From assembly GCF_014633365.1 (NCBI RefSeq), contig NC_068340.1:23601879-23665878 (forward strand): a stretch of DNA of 64,000 nt, given 5' to 3'. The DNA comes from Diospyros lotus (taxonomy: Eukaryota; Streptophyta; Magnoliopsida; Ericales; Ebenaceae). Shown in pieces: positions 1 through 13,080 of the stretch. The notes under the pieces were generated by a model, which was not told the origin of the DNA, ran no database searches, and saw nothing but the letters and a program-made list of their open reading frames with translations. The position numbers and the translations under genes are program-made. Numbering within the stretch: the first letter of the stretch is position 1; every line of letters begins with the position of its first letter.

Positions 1-351
1 TATATAGGACCATACAAAATTTTGGAGAAAATTGGGTTAGTGGCTTACAGAATAGCTTTACCTGTGGAGTTATTAAACATCCACAACGTGTTTCACGTGT
101 CTTAACTACAAAAACATGAGCTAGATCCTACTCAAGTACTTCGAAACGAGATCATCGAGATACGAAATGATCTAACTTTCCCTGAAGAGCCAGTTCAAGT
201 CTTGGATAAAAGAGATCAAGTCTTTAGAAACAAAGTTATTCCATTGGTAAAAGTGTTATGAAGCAACCACGACAAAGAAGAAGTTACGTGGGAACGCGAA
301 GAAGAGATGAAAATATCTTATCCGCATTTATTTAATGTTGTCAGTTTATGA
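1..351 (+). pseudogene. Ty3/gypsy pol 3' end (integrase C-terminus)
   Basis: Frame 1 reads the C-terminal part of a gypsy integrase: a GPYKILEKIG..AYRIALP motif, then the IHNVFHVS motif that typically marks this region in plant chromovirus-type elements, then a VTWEREEEMK..YPHLF tail ending at the TGA at 349-351. In-frame stops at 103-105 (TAA) and 259-261 (TGA) show it is dead. The open end at base 1 means the rest of pol lies to the left. It is directly followed by a polypurine tract and an LTR, so this is the 3' end of a plus-strand element. Assignment to gypsy is firm; the exact lineage (Tekay-like) is inferred from LTR length and tail. Confidence 0.9.
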
Positions 352-352
352 T

Positions 353-386
353 TTCGAGGACGAAATTCATTTTTAGAGGGGGAGGA
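353..386 (+). other. Polypurine tract of the gypsy element
   Basis: The sequence TTTCGAGGACGAAATTC followed by a G/A-rich run ends directly at the LTR start (TGTAATACCC). This GAGGACGAAATTC block plus purines is the usual plus-strand priming region just before the 3' LTR in this gypsy group. The same block recurs at 31167-31198 and, in minus orientation and altered, at 59382-59420. Confidence 0.85.
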
Positions 387-2923
387 TGTAATACCCAATA
401 TTTAATATTAAGAGTATTTTTGAAAATTGGGGGGGTTAAAATGGAATTTAGCAAAGTTTCAGGCCTACGTGTAATATTCAAAACATAAATAAAAGGCGAG
501 GGACTATGCCAAAACAAGTGAATGAAGGTAAATTTGCACAAATAGATGATAGTTGACAAAACCAAGAGATTCGCAAAGGTTTGAGGTAGAAAACACGCAA
601 TTTGGGGCATCCGAGCAAAAGTGCAGATTTTGTAAACTACCCGAGAGAGGTCTAAATGATGAATTTTTCAAAAGTTCTTGAGGGAAATGAGAATTTTAGA
701 ACTTGTGGGTAGTCAAGGAATTAACGAGAAGTCTAGGGGCATCAAGGATTGGGAGGAAATGCAATTGGAAGTTTCTTGGGGGCTAAAGTGCAAAATCTGT
801 AAAAGTCAAGTGGGAAACTGACCAACCACACTGTGGCCACCAGCCAGCAGCCTAGAGGCGTCAAGAAGGTCGCCTGGAGGTGCTAGAGAAGTCTCCACGT
901 GATGATGAAGCCATCGGGGCTTGCCATTAGCTAGAAATGGCCTCGACTTGACTGGAATTAATGGCGGATGGGACTAAAAATTCGGTCAAATTTTTTGAGC
1001 GATTTAGCTCATGATTTAGGGCTTATTGATGGGATTAAAGGTTAGATCTGGGCTTAAGGGATAAGAACAAGAAAGATTTGGTGGGAAATCGCGTAAAAAA
1101 TGGGTATAAATAAAGGGAGAGAGACGAGAGTTTCAAAATAAAATTGATCAAAATTTCTCTCATTTTGGCTTGAATCGAGGCTCACAGATAAAGGGCTTTT
1201 GATTTTTGGGTTGTGAGAAGAATTTCTAGAGATTTTGGGATCGTTTGACATAGAAATCACTAGGTTTCAGAGCCTTGGCTGAAAAATTGGGGTGGCCAAA
1301 CGGCGACCTGTAACTGGCTTTTAAAGCCTTTTTCGATGACATTTTCGGTCGTTCGAGGGAGCCATTGTGGTCCCCTCATCGAACTCTTCAAGACCCTGTA
1401 GTCGCTTTGGCCATCAGAGGTTGTTGCAGAACGCCGGAGTCGGAGAAGAAGGTCAAAGAAAACGAGGCGAGTGGTTGCACGCGCGGACTTCAGCCTCATC
1501 CACGCGCTAGTGCGTGAGGGCCCGTGAGGCTCAGGTTTTTTCCAAAATTAATTTTATAATTTTTGTAAAATTATTTTAGGTGGGTTTATGCAAAAATATT
1601 CAAAAAAATTAGGTGTTTGCTATTTATTATGATTTTTCGAGAGGGAGAAATGTTTGGAAAATAGGAAAAAAATAGGGAAAATTGAGAAAATTATGGAAAA
1701 AATAGAAATATTGATTTCTAAGGTCCTAATGGTGAATAGGAGATAATTGGGTTGTTGGAAGGAAGGATTGCACGTTTTTCAAGACATGACACATTTTTCG
1801 AGGCAAAAACTGGTCTTTTTCGAATTAAGGTGAGTGGTCTGATTCTAGTCTTACCTTTGCTTGGAAGTGCCTTGGTGTGCTTGTAGTGAGTTTAGGTGAG
1901 CGATTTTACCCTCCCAAGCTTAGGTTACATGTTATTGAATCAGTTCCAGCGGGTGGTTATACCCTCATGAACTTGGGATATTTTGCATCGGTGTTTCATT
2001 TATGTACTTGTGGAATTATTTTCATATTGATCATGTGGTATATTGCATCAACTGTTTTAACTTATAAAAGAATCGGTGCATGGCGTGTGATTTTCATATC
2101 ATCGGGGTGTCGATTTTCGTATTGTTGTTGGGTCCGTATAGGACGGGATGGGGTCTTCTTGAGAATGAGACAAGGTTAATCTAGGTGAACGAATGATACG
2201 ATAAGGCACTCAAGGATTAAGTATGTCGTGGCAAGGTCAACCCCAACGGTGTGTGGAATGGATTTTCCACAGGAGGTTGAGTATGTCAGGGAGATTTCTC
2301 AAGTTAGACGTGTTGTTGTTGTTGTCTGTATATGCCATGCTTGTAGGTCTTTCATGCATTATGTAAACTGTTTTCATGCCATCACTTAGATGTTTCACCA
2401 TCTAACCTAGGTTATGCCCTTGGAACATTCAACGTTCCAGCTAGGGACTGCTGCGAGGTCGAGGACATGGCCGGTAAGACCAACAGTGTTTAGTTTGATA
2501 GTTGTTGTATCATTTTGGAGGCGTTAGTATTTATTTTTGGATATGTATGAACAGTTGTATGAAAATGTTGTTATCATTTGGTAGTTTATAATCCATATTC
2601 TGGTGTGGGAACACCTTGTAAGGAACTCGTGGAAGGCCACGACTTTTTGATATTATTTAATCCACTGCATTATATTGTGTCTCGTTTAGTTTTAAGACTA
2701 TTGATCTTATTAGTTAAACGGGAAAGACTGGGGTTCTTGGGATTTTTACCTACATGTGAAGATTGTTCTTAAAGTTACCACGGGCGCCGACCATTATATG
2801 TGACGAATGTTTCATTTGCATGTGGAGATTGTACCCATGGCACCGTGCATAGCAGACTTGAAAGAAAAAAGATTCCTGGGGATTCCCTTATAGTGACGCG
2901 CCCGTGTAAGGCAGGGTGTTACA
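387..2923 (+). mobile_element. Ty3/gypsy 3' LTR (2.5 kb), called LTR1
   Basis: It begins TGTAATACCC right after the polypurine tract and ends AGGGTGTTACA, giving TG...CA ends. A TATAAATA box lies at 1105-1112. Two strong hairpins occur in the distal part (2386-2405 and 2421-2439; see findings). The last ~550 bp resemble, in reverse, LTR B at 62319 onwards: both share the CCCTTATAGTGAC stretch near the end. The right-flank pentamer is TAAGA (2924-2928); its 5' partner is outside the window. Short frames inside are not credible genes. Confidence 0.88.
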
Positions 2924-2959
2924 TAAGAGATGATGTAACATCCTACTGTTAGTTCCAAA

Positions 2960-4601
2960 TGATGGCAAATATATCCCAAGATGGGGTGAATAGGGATTAG
3001 GGTAAATTTTTCGATTGATTAAAGACCTATTTATGGCAAAACACTATGTTTCGAAATATCAAGGAGTTTGTTTCGAAATCAACCTTTCTGTTAAGTATGT
3101 TTCGAAATATAAGTGAGTATGTTTTGAAATTAACCTTTTTGTTAAGTATGTTTCGAAACCTATTATGATATGTTTCAAAACCTTGTTCTCTGTTTTGCTT
3201 ATTTTGAAACTTTTAGCTTTTGAAAACATTTCTTTTGAAAGCATGAACAATAAGAATAGACAAGTAAAATTGTAAAGCAAATGCACACGAGATTTATAGT
3301 GGTTCGACACCCCTCCTAGTCCACTACCTTCAAGCTTACCCACTTGAAGGATTTTCAAACACAATCACTTTCACTAGTGATCAGCCACAACAAGGGTTTT
3401 ATCATGGTTCACCCTAAAACCTTGTACAATGAGTTTTTTACAGGTTCAACTCAAATCTTACACCACAATGAGTTTTAAGGCTAAACTCACAACCTTACAA
3501 CCAATAACAAGATAAATAAAACTTATCTTTTACAACCCAACAGATTTAATGTAAAGAAATACCTTACCAAATGGTTTGTACAAATCTATTAGTATGAGAT
3601 GAGGAGAGCTTAGAAGGATGAGATGTTGGTTTCAGTTTGCTTCTCCTTTTCACACCACAATGCATACCAAGGATTGATTGAATGGATCTTCTTTGAGAGA
3701 TAGTCAAAAGGATTTCATTCACTTGTGCTTGTGAATATGTCAATGTCTCTTGTTGTTGTATACTCATGTATATGCTTGTAAGTGATTACTTCTTGTCTTC
3801 AAAGAACTGATATATATACCAAGAAATAGAATTTTAGCTAATTATAACCATAGAGACAAGATGATAAAGTAGGTTTCGAAACACACCTTATAGGTTTCGA
3901 AATAACACACTTTTACATTGAGGTTTCAAAACATACATAACATGTTTCGAAACATCCAATCTTTACATTTGGTTAAGCACTTAGAGACAGAATGAGTAGG
4001 AGACAATGCTTTATATTTTAACATGATTTTGTTTTATTCTCCACTTTCAAGATTTTGAAATTGAAACATCAGATCATGGAGATTAAGTCAAAAGTAAACT
4101 TTTAAACAACGTTTGGATTAAAAGAAATTAAAAAGCAAAAGCATGTCGATTTTTCAAATATTTTGTGATAGAGTCAGATGTTTCGAAACATGCTATGAAG
4201 GTTTTGAAACATACTTCAAAAACATATATCAAAACATATGCAACACAGATTTTGAATGCTCTTCTGACATAGTTGACAGAAGTTTCGAAACATACTATAT
4301 AGGTTTTGAAACATATGCCTACATATGAAATAGGTTTCGAAATATAGCATGCAAGCTTAACAAACTTTTAAGCCCTATCAAAAGGCATTTTGAAACAAGT
4401 ATAGAAACATGGAATAATGATGTTTCGAAACAAAGAAACTAGGTCTCGAAACATGATGCATGAATTTTGGATTTTTCAAACATTTGAACATTCGCGCCAA
4501 AACACTAATCATGCATGTTTCGAAATATGAAAAGCTTATTTCTAAATATGAGATTCACATACAAGATTTTTTATTCTAAGATAGGTTTTTCATCAAACAC
4601 A
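2960..4601 (-). mobile_element. Copia-type LTR (LTR M), minus orientation
   Basis: The left end reads TGATGGCAAATATATCCCAA then GATGGGGTGAATAGG, a diverged version of the ...AAGAGGGGGGTGAATTGGGT terminus seen at 25333 and 37285. The right end (ATCAAACACA) is the reverse of a TGTGTTTGATGAAAAACC start, like the TGTTGGTTTTGATGATG start of the other copia LTRs. A GATTTATAGTGGTTCG stretch near 3289 is shared with LTR L (about 37449). The interior is studded with the palindrome TTTCGAAA. It may be the 3' LTR of copia K, but it differs from K's other LTR remnant, so that is uncertain. Bases 2924-2959 between LTR1 and here are unassigned. Confidence 0.65.
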
Positions 4602-4627
4602 TTTTCTCATATATCAAAAAAATATCA

Positions 4628-4872
4628 TACAACACCCGCATCGAGCGATAGGAAGGATCGGATCAACTTACCCTGATGGGCCTACGTGAACTTCCTAGGG
4701 GTCACCCATCCTTGAGCTACCCTAGCTCAAGCACGCTTAATCCGGGCATTTTTTATCCACATTCAGCCCAAAAGGTATCCAGTTGGTGTTGTTTCCTTAC
4801 TATTCTCAATATATATACTAGCTTCTCTAGAGTCCCTTCTTGGACCTGACCTTGGGCTCTCGGGGTATTACA
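4628..4872 (-). mobile_element. Solo Cassandra TRIM LTR (5S rRNA-like)
   Basis: About 245 bp, aligning throughout with the four 250-bp Cassandra LTRs between 22898 and 24540. On the minus strand it carries the 5S rRNA internal-promoter-like words TTAAGCGTGCTTGAGC and GGATGGGTGACC, the hallmark of Cassandra. The left terminus is mutated (TACAACACCC instead of TGTAACA); the right end is GGGGTATTACA. Flanking pentamers (TATCA/AATGA) do not match, so one side was probably lost in a deletion that also removed the neighbouring copia RT. Confidence 0.85.
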
Positions 4873-5906
4873 AATGACCTTGTCCTAATGCCTTTAGATG
4901 GATCTCCTATTATCTTATTTTCTTCAACATGGCTTCTTTCTCTTAGAAAAGATGGTTCTTTCTCTTCTTGATGTACGTGTTCTTCATCTAATAGATCGTT
5001 GTCTATAGTATTTTTTTTTCTAATGAAAATCTTTCAAAATTTTGATATACTTCATTTTCACAATCTTCTTTAGGTTTTGCAGCATCAATACATATGTCAT
5101 CAACTATTACTTGGATTGTCTCTTCTACAACAAGTGTTCGTTTATTGAATACTCTATATCATTTTCTTTGAGATAAATATCCTAGAAATATACCTTCATC
5201 ACTCTTGGCATCAAATTTTCCTAAAGAATCTTTTTCATTGTTAAGAATATAGCAAACACTTCCAAATATATGAAAATGTCCAATATTTGGTTTTCTACCT
5301 TTGTATAGTTCATAAGAAGTTTTCTTTAATATAAGTCATATTGAGACTCTATTTAAAACATGACATGCAGTGTTTACAGCTTCCGCCCAAAAGTATTTAG
5401 GTAGATTTTTATCACAAGACATTGTTCTTGCCATTTCTTGTAATAGCATATTCTTTCTTTCTACCACCCCATTTTGTTGAGGAGTCCTAGCATAAGAAAA
5501 GTTATGATCTATACCATTTCTTCACAAAATAGTTTGAAAGACTCATTTTCAAATTCTCCTCCATGGTCACTTCTAATTTTAGAGATACAAAACCCTTTTT
5601 CTCTTTGAACTCTTTTGCTAAATATTTTGAAGGATTTGAAGGTTTCATTTTTGGATGCTAGAAATATTACCCAAGTAAACCTAGAGTAATCATCTACTAT
5701 GACTAGAACATATTATTTTTCACCTAAACTCAATGTTCTCATTGGATTAAATAAATCTAAATGAAGAAGAGTTAGGGGTTTAGATGTAGCTACCTCATTT
5801 GTAGGCTTAAATGAAATACTAATTTGTTTACCTTTCATATAAGTGCCACAAATGTGGTCTCTTTTATATTTAAACTTTGGCAAACAATTGACAAGATCAT
5901 GTTTCA
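4873..5906 (-). pseudogene. Copia K integrase and integrase-RT linker fragment
   Basis: Reading the minus strand from 5906, the residues follow a SIRE-like copia integrase: KHDLVNCLPKFKYKRD, then a KGKQ..SFKP segment, LLHLDLF (first catalytic Asp), VIVDDYSRFTWVIFL, and IRSDHGGEF (second catalytic Asp). Further on, many stops and frameshifts follow, and the fragment ends in a DPSKGIRTRS linker just before RT. The RT and RNase H are missing: the sequence changes at 4872 into a Cassandra LTR. Upstream it joins 21630-22200 once the CACTA element is removed. It is non-functional. Confidence 0.88.
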
Positions 5907-5934
5907 CACTACAAAAAAATAGCATTTTAGCAGA

Positions 5935-6480
5935 GGTTTTTTTGCGGCAGTTTTATAAACCGCCTCAAAACTAGGTATTTTGCGCTGGTTTGTAAACCGT
6001 CGCAAAGTACGATTTTAGTGGCGGTTTTTGTAACATTTTGCAGCTATTTTCACAAAATCGCCGTTGAATTTTAAGGATAATCTAATAATTTTTTAAAAAA
6101 TTAAAATAAAATTTTGCGGCAGTTAGTAACCTCCGCAAAATTTAGAAATTAAATAATTACAAATTAAATTTTACTGTTGTTAAATTTAAAGAAATTTTTT
6201 TTAATGAATTTAAAAATAATTTAAAGAAATATTTTCAAATTAATTTAAAAATAATTTAAACACTTAGCGACAGTTATTAATCGTCGCAATATTTATTAAT
6301 TAAATAATAATAAATTAAAGTTTGTAGCGATTTCATAGAAATCGTCGTAAAATTTAAAGAAAAAATTTAAAATTAATTAAAATTTAATTTGAACACCTTG
6401 CGATAGTTATTAATCGCCGCAATATTTTTTTATTAAATAATTAAAAACTAAAATTTATGGCAGTTTCTTAGAAACTGACG
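5935..6480. repeat. CACTA left subterminal repeats
   Basis: Repeated short motifs such as GCGGCAGTTTTATAAACCGCC and variants (AACCGTCGC, AATCGCCG) recur every 30-100 bp in both orientations. They mirror the array at the other end of the element. In En/Spm-type elements such subterminal motifs bind the TNPA-type protein; that role is inferred here. Confidence 0.75.
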
Positions 6481-7866
6481 TAAAATTTAAAGAAGAATTT
6501 GAAAATTAAAAAATATTAAAATATGAAATATGAATTTAAAAATTTAACATTTGAAAATTATTTAACATTTTTATAATTTTTTTAAAATTAAAATTATTTA
6601 AAATAAATCTATTGAAAATAGAATTGAATTCAATTCTCTTGTTAACTTCAATTCTTTCCAAATCACACCAAATTGGTAGGATGATTTGTATTTGTAAAAG
6701 ATCAAATTGAACTTCATTTGAAGTTGAATTTTATCTCCATAATTCTATCAATTTTTACTATTATAAACATTGGAAATCAATAATTTTAAATGAAATGAAT
6801 TGAATTTTATAATTTTTTTGTTTCCAAACATACTGTTAAGGTTACAAGATTGATCAAAATTACTTTAATATAGTATTGTAGTAGCTGATACCAAAAATTC
6901 TTTTAAATATAAAGCAATTTAGTGTTTAGAAAAAAAGTAAACATAGTTGAGAGGGTGTGTCTATCATTTTATTAGTTTTACTTAACATCTATCTATAGTA
7001 GAATAATAGCTAGGTCTAAAAAATATTCTTAGGGTGTGTTTAATTACATTTAGCTTACATGGAAAACAAAAACTACCACGTCCTTGGAATCAATTTTTCA
7101 TAGAAAATAGATTAAAACATGCTTTAAATGATTGTACTATAAAATTTAATTCTATAAAAAAATATAGTGTGTCAAATAACGATAATGGAATTCAATTCCT
7201 TGAATATGACATTTTTCATCGAATTTTTATGCTATCAAACACACATTTAATATTATTTATCACTTGAAATATATCAACAAAATGTTACATCTCTTTTAAC
7301 AATTGTTTGATCTTTTTTTAGATGGTGTCTGATATGAGTTAAGTTTTTCAGGTAACATAATTAAATTTAATATTTTTATATTATTTAAAAATACAGATTA
7401 TTTAACAATCAGATGTGAAAATTAATTTTTTTATTACTTTTTGATATTAAATTATCTCTATTAAGTATAATTACTTTAAATTTCACAGTTAAATAATTAA
7501 TTAAGAAATAAAATGAAAATTAAAAAAAATAAACATATATGAAATCCCAAATTCCCTCCCCCAATTTCCCATTTCCCGCCTGAACCCTAACGCACCCCTC
7601 TTCCTTTTCCCTCTCTCCAAATTCCCATTTCCCCATTTCCTATTTGCTTCTCCCAGTCACCCATCCCTCTGCTAACCCTTCTCCCTGTCTCTCCTTCTCC
7701 CTTGCCATGCTTGCCCTCGACCCCTCGCTCGCTCTTGCCCTCCCCTCGCTCACGCTCGCCCTCAGCCCTGACCCCTCGTTCATCGTCGTTGACTCGTTCT
7801 GGCCTCTTGCAGTTCCTTAGGTTAGTTCGATTTTCTATTCATTTAAAGCATGTTATGGTCTATTAG
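6480..7866. other. CACTA interior left of the first solo LTR; no gene recognised
   Basis: Very AT-rich to about 7540, then a C/T-rich block (7550-7800: runs of CCCTCTCTCC, CCCTCGCTCGCTC). I see no coding frame with family similarity. The C/T-rich block followed by TTGCAG could be a 5' untranslated exon and splice site of the transposon gene, but this is only a guess. Confidence 0.4.
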
Positions 7867-10800
7867 TGTAATGACACGTTAGGGGGTCTAGACGTTTTTG
7901 GGTATTTTATTTCGGGTTCAAAAATTTTTGCTTGAATTAATTGAGGGTTGAAAATATTTTTCTTTGCTTATGGAATGAAGAGTAAGAGGAAATGAGAATT
8001 TGGTAGCCCATCTAAGTGGAATCCAAAAATGTGGGGAAAGTCCAAGTAAATTGGGCCATTGAGATGTGTTTTGAATTTTAATTATATTATGAATGGGTTT
8101 GGATTATGATAATTTATTTGGGTTAGTGAGTTAGGCTATGGAATGGCCCAAGGCATGGGCTGAGCCCAATTGAGAAATGAGATTTGAAATTCTTAAAAGA
8201 AAAATCATAATAAAATAAATTAGCCATCAAATGTCAATAGTGCCCTTGGTCTTCCATTTGACCATTGTAAAGGTGAAGGGCAATCAGGTCATTTCGATCA
8301 AGTTGTAGGTGCAGACTGTGCATTACCCTCTTCATGTTTCATCTGCATCGGAGACGTTTTCTCTTATGCGTACTCTCCTTTCCCATCTAAGACTTCTTCT
8401 TCCTATCTCTCATTTTCCCTCCTGGTTGCTGGTATTTTCATCTGGGTTGATAGCAGCTTTAGGAAGGGAGAATTTTTCTGCATAGCGAAGTCATCAGGCA
8501 AGTTCTTCTTGCACTCCCTATTTATTTTCAGTGCAAGCTCGCTTATATGCCCTGTATTTCACTCTCTTGGATTTTCTACTATCTCCTTTATTGTTCTGCA
8601 AGTTCTTCTTAGACTTCCTTTTGATTTGCAGTGCAAGTTCTTTTATATATTCTTATATCCTTGTGCAAGCTAGCCTATATCTTCTTCTGTTGAAACAATT
8701 GATGTGTACATGTTGGTTCCCTATGTTCATTTTAGCTCATTTTAGCTCATTGTGTTCTTTTTAGTTCACTATGTTCAACCTTTTGTTTTTGTATATCTTT
8801 GTGGGTCTCCTTGTAGTCTCGAAATAGGGTTTGTTTTCACCCCAAGCTTTCTTCGTGAATAGCATTTTATATAGTTAGGTGAGGATGAGAACCTATGCTC
8901 GTTCTCCATCCAAAGAAGTAAGGTTAAATGTATATATATATATTTGCATGTATATCTCATCTGTATGAGCTCCTTGTTCCAAATGCATCTTATAGTTGTA
9001 TGTGCCATGTCGAAATGTAAAATGCTAAGTCATCTGCCACTCATTCGAATGATTTCATTGAGGTATTTAGAGGTCTTGCATCAAATAACAAAAGCTCAAC
9101 TGAAAATATATATATTGTTCGCCATATATGAGACCCACTTATAAATACACATATACATACATGCATAAGGAGCTACTACCCCTCATTGATTTGTAAAACT
9201 TATTCGAGCTATGCCCTGCCTAGCCAATCCACCATATACTCATGCTTAAACAGTCGTTCGAATGCCTCTGTTCTGTTCTGCAAATCTAGTTATATATATA
9301 TTCACGTTCAGATTCATTGATGTTCCAGCGAGCTCGTTTCGAGCTCTTTCCGCTTGTGTTTTTCGCAAGCTCATTTATCAAGATCTTGGCCGCGAGCTCT
9401 TACTGTGCCCCTGACCTCGAGCTCTTGGCGTGAGCTCATCCAATGAGCTCTTGCCCAACCCCTTGACTGCGAGCTCATTCAATGGACTCTTGTTCACCTC
9501 ATGACCTCGAGCTCGTTCCGAGCTCTTTCCGCTTGTCCTTTCCTCAAGCTCTCTCTCCGTAAGCCACGAACTCATGACATCGAACTCGTCCCATAAGCCT
9601 TGACTGCAAGCTCATCCCGAGCTCTTCCTATAAGCCTTTGAATGGGAGCTACCTGCTTACACCCTATCTATTTACCTTTCCTTAACTTAAGTAAATGTTT
9701 GCATTTTCTTTAATTTATATTTTACCTTTCATTTACTTTAATACATAAATGTAAATAAGAAAGTACCCCCCCCCCATTTGGATTCAATAAAAATATCAAA
9801 AAAATCAAAATCCATAGCAATAAAAAGATAGAATTTTGGTTTTAGTACAAATTCACAAATTTGCAATTTTACCACCATCGAAATACATAGTTTTCGTTTC
9901 TTGAAAAATTCATTAAAAATCATTTTTACAACAATGAATGCTAGCTATCAAAATACCGGGAGTTAGTTTTTCAAAATGAAGACATTTTCAAAATATGTTC
10001 TAATTGGTCCTTCGCCTTAGAAAAATTTCAGGTTTCAGCAATTTCTCGTGGTGTGGTCATTTGATTGCATGGGGACTAATCATGAATTTGAGTCATGGGC
10101 ACGAATGCAAGTAAATTCATACCATCACTAGTTAAATGAAATCACAACAATCATATGATGGGAAAAATAGATATCAAATTTATAATACTCCTCAGTTGGT
10201 GAATCGAGATTTGATATTAAATAGCACCTCTCAAAAATTATTCTTGTGTTATAAATTACATCTTGAATGTGGTAAACGTTATGAAGTAAGATATGTTGAA
10301 TTTATCTAGTGATGGAAAAATACCTGGTATGGGTAAGTAATGTTGAAAGTAAGAATATCGCGGAAACAAGAATTTAAATATATGTGGTTGGTAAATGCAT
10401 ACATGATGTATACATGTACATGTTACATATATATATGTTTTGCGCACCTATTATTTTGTGCGGAGGGAGAAAGGTTACCCTAGAGCAGCTGGCACGGGAC
10501 GAGGTGGCCATAGTTCAACATGTTGGCTCCATATTTATTTGTGAGGTTTTATGGAACTTATGCACTTTTGCATGAATCGATTTATGGCTTGTGTGCCGGG
10601 GAAATTGATATTAATAATGAAATAATGCACTCTTGCATGTATTGAATGATGGCTTGCGAGCCTCTAAGAATTGATAATGATATTGGAACTTTATGCACAT
10701 TTGCATAGTGATACATGGTGACATGATATATTAAGTTGAATTGATAAACTCATGAATTATCAATCTTGTATATAATTGTGGAGTCCTTGATTACTCTTCT

Positions 10801-11211
10801 TGGTGTCATCGTGTTCTTGGATCCTATATATTATTCCTTGTTTCTCGAACTTGCTGAGCCTTACGACTCACTTGATCTTCTTTGTCATTCAGGTCAAGGA
10901 AAGATGGTTATTGGGGGCGAGTCCAATAGGACTGCAGCCAAGGGATAGTGGTGTACGAAGACGCGTCCTAGCTTTAAAGATCTTAGTTAGTGATTTGGTG
11001 AGGTTTGTAACAATGAGAATTTGTTATGTTATAGGCATTTGAGCCTCTTATTATTTTGTACGGCTATCGAGCCTAGAGTTATGAGATGTTGGGAATGTAA
11101 TTAAATCTTATGTAAATTTTCGTTGTTAGAAACAAAATGAGTTCAGTTCAGTTTTGTTCTATATCATCTCTATAATGACCTTCTTTCGAGTATTCGGAAG
11201 CGGGCCTTACA
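7867..11211 (+). mobile_element. Solo gypsy LTR (LTR I), 3.3 kb, TSD ATTAG
   Basis: It starts TGTAATGACACG, ends GGGCCTTACA, and is flanked by a perfect 5-bp duplication ATTAG (7862-7866, 11212-11216). There is no PBS, polypurine tract or coding interior, so it is a solo LTR. A GAGCTC-rich repeat lies at 9329-9640 and a conserved hairpin at 10855-10870. It is the same family as LTR H (17279-20548) in the opposite orientation: for example, the block around 9960-10010 matches the reverse of 18480-18540. Confidence 0.93.
9329..9640. repeat. GAGCTC-rich degenerate repeat in LTR I
   Basis: About eleven GAGCTC palindromes occur in ~310 bp, embedded in 30-70-bp units such as GAGCTCTTTCCGCTTGT. The homologous tract in LTR H is at about 18800-19180. 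Frames that cross it are artefacts of the repeat. Confidence 0.8.
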
Positions 11212-11256
11212 ATTAGTCAATCTTATGTCACTTAGTTGGGTTATTGATGCTTAAAT

Positions 11257-13075
11257 TGTAGGCGCCCCTAACTAGGAACCCACAATAAGATGACATAAAT
11301 GCCAAAACCCATTAAAACATTACACATCCTCCTTGACAATGGAAGTCACACTCATACATTCTTACACATAGACAAACACAATAGTGTTCACATGCTCGCA
11401 TAAACAAGAGCAACTTAATATTACATACCATATCGGGGTCCATAATCCCACCATATCCCCTCAGGGTATAATCTAAAACATAAACAAGCACAACACAAAC
11501 ACTCCCAGGACCTTTGATTGAGACGGCACTGTACACACTGCTACCCCATGGATTCTGTCTCACTTGGTTCGCCCTCTACTTTAGCCTTACCCTTACCTGG
11601 AATGATGCAAGCAAACATGAGTCACAAGGCCCAATAAGTATAACTGGAAGAAAATGAGCATAAGAGTCATGGGTAGCAAGAAGCAAAAGAGACATGAATT
11701 CCATTTAAGGTACTTTCACATGATAAAATGATGATACATGCATCCATGCTCATATGCAGTACTTTTTAGAACTATAAACATGGGATCGAAGTCCAACTTT
11801 GAGCTTAACACTTTCTCTGCGGATATATCCTGCGGACTCGTCCGCTACGCGCATCTTGAGACCTTTACATATTTTAAAAAAAAAAACATCTTCATGCATA
11901 TGCTTCATGCATTATCATAACATGCATAATCGCAATAACTTCTCATATATAACTGACATGCAATTAACGAAGTAATAGGGCAACATTCATGCAAGACAAC
12001 ATCAAACCCTTGCATGTCCACAATAAAGCATCATTCCCAAGAAAGATAGGCTGATACAAAACCCTATTTGAGTCTCAATAAGTATAAATGTATATTGTGG
12101 GATAATTTACTAATAAAGAGGAAATAACTTGCAATTTTTGAAAATCAAGAAGTAGGATCTTGCGATAACAAGAGATAAGTATGGATTTTGCAATTTAAAA
12201 CATAAACTTGAGAGAAGATAAATTTAACTTGTAAAACAAGAGAAGAACTTGCAAAATAGTAATAGGAACTTGCCTTGGATATCCTTCTTTAATCTCTACT
12301 GCAAATCAAGGTTGTTTATGTCATAGCCCAGACTTACATGGAAAGAATTTCCCTTAATTTTACCAAAAGTTTCCCTAATTTGCCCAAAACCTTCCCCCAA
12401 AATCTCCCCAATTTCTCACAAATTTCCTCCCTTTCTCTTAAGCATTAATGGTCTATTTATAGGCCAAGGGGAAGGGACAATGTAAGGGTTATGTGGGGAC
12501 AAAGGGCATTAAAAATCTGGTGGAAAAAGCATGTTTGGCCACTTAGCAAGGGGCTAGACAAGTGTCAAGCAATTTGGGACAAGTGGCAGTGGCTGGAAGC
12601 CACTTGGCAGTAGCCAGCAGCTGCTGGCGTGCGGCCACGTGCATGCTGGCCGCGTGGTTGTGCGTGCGCATAGGTGCGCCTGCTGGGCGTGCTGATTTAT
12701 TTATTTATTTTATTTTTATTTTTATTTTCTAAAAGAACAACTTTAATTGCTTGGTTGCGGGTTTGATCCCGCAACCTCTTCCTCCTCCTTGACACTTCCA
12801 ACCATCTCGCCTATAACCCTCATTGGATAAAAATTCTTGCCATTTATTTTTAAGGTGGCATCCAGTTTCCAAAAATTATCCTTTAACCCCAATAACTTTC
12901 AATTATCTATTTCCTCAAAATAACATAAACTATTATTTTTCCTTAAATCCCCAAATATTCCATAACGACCTCAATAATTTCGAATAATTACTAAAACCTT
13001 CTTGATAAATTTAAAATTTTCTCCAATTAATTTCTCACACCCAAATTCACATTAATTCATAAATAAACGGGTTGC
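11257..13075 (-). mobile_element. Solo gypsy LTR (LTR P), 1.8 kb, probable TSD TAAAT
   Basis: The left end is TGTAGGCGCCCC, i.e. the 3' terminus of a minus-oriented LTR. A conserved hairpin at 11618-11633 and the adjacent CTTACCTGGAATGATGC block match the same module in LTRs H, I and J. TATTTATA at 12454-12461 is TATAAATA on the minus strand. TAAAT flanks it at 11252-11256 and 13076-13080. The right terminus reads GGGTTGC rather than the expected TTACA, so that boundary is less certain. It sits only 40 bp from solo LTR I, still inside the CACTA. Confidence 0.75.
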
Positions 13076-13080
13076 TAAAT

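Noticed and set aside
12751..12778. tRNA-like T-arm (GCGGGTTTGATCCCGC)
   Set aside because: A B-box-like word in LTR P, but no acceptor stem, D arm or anticodon arm around it.
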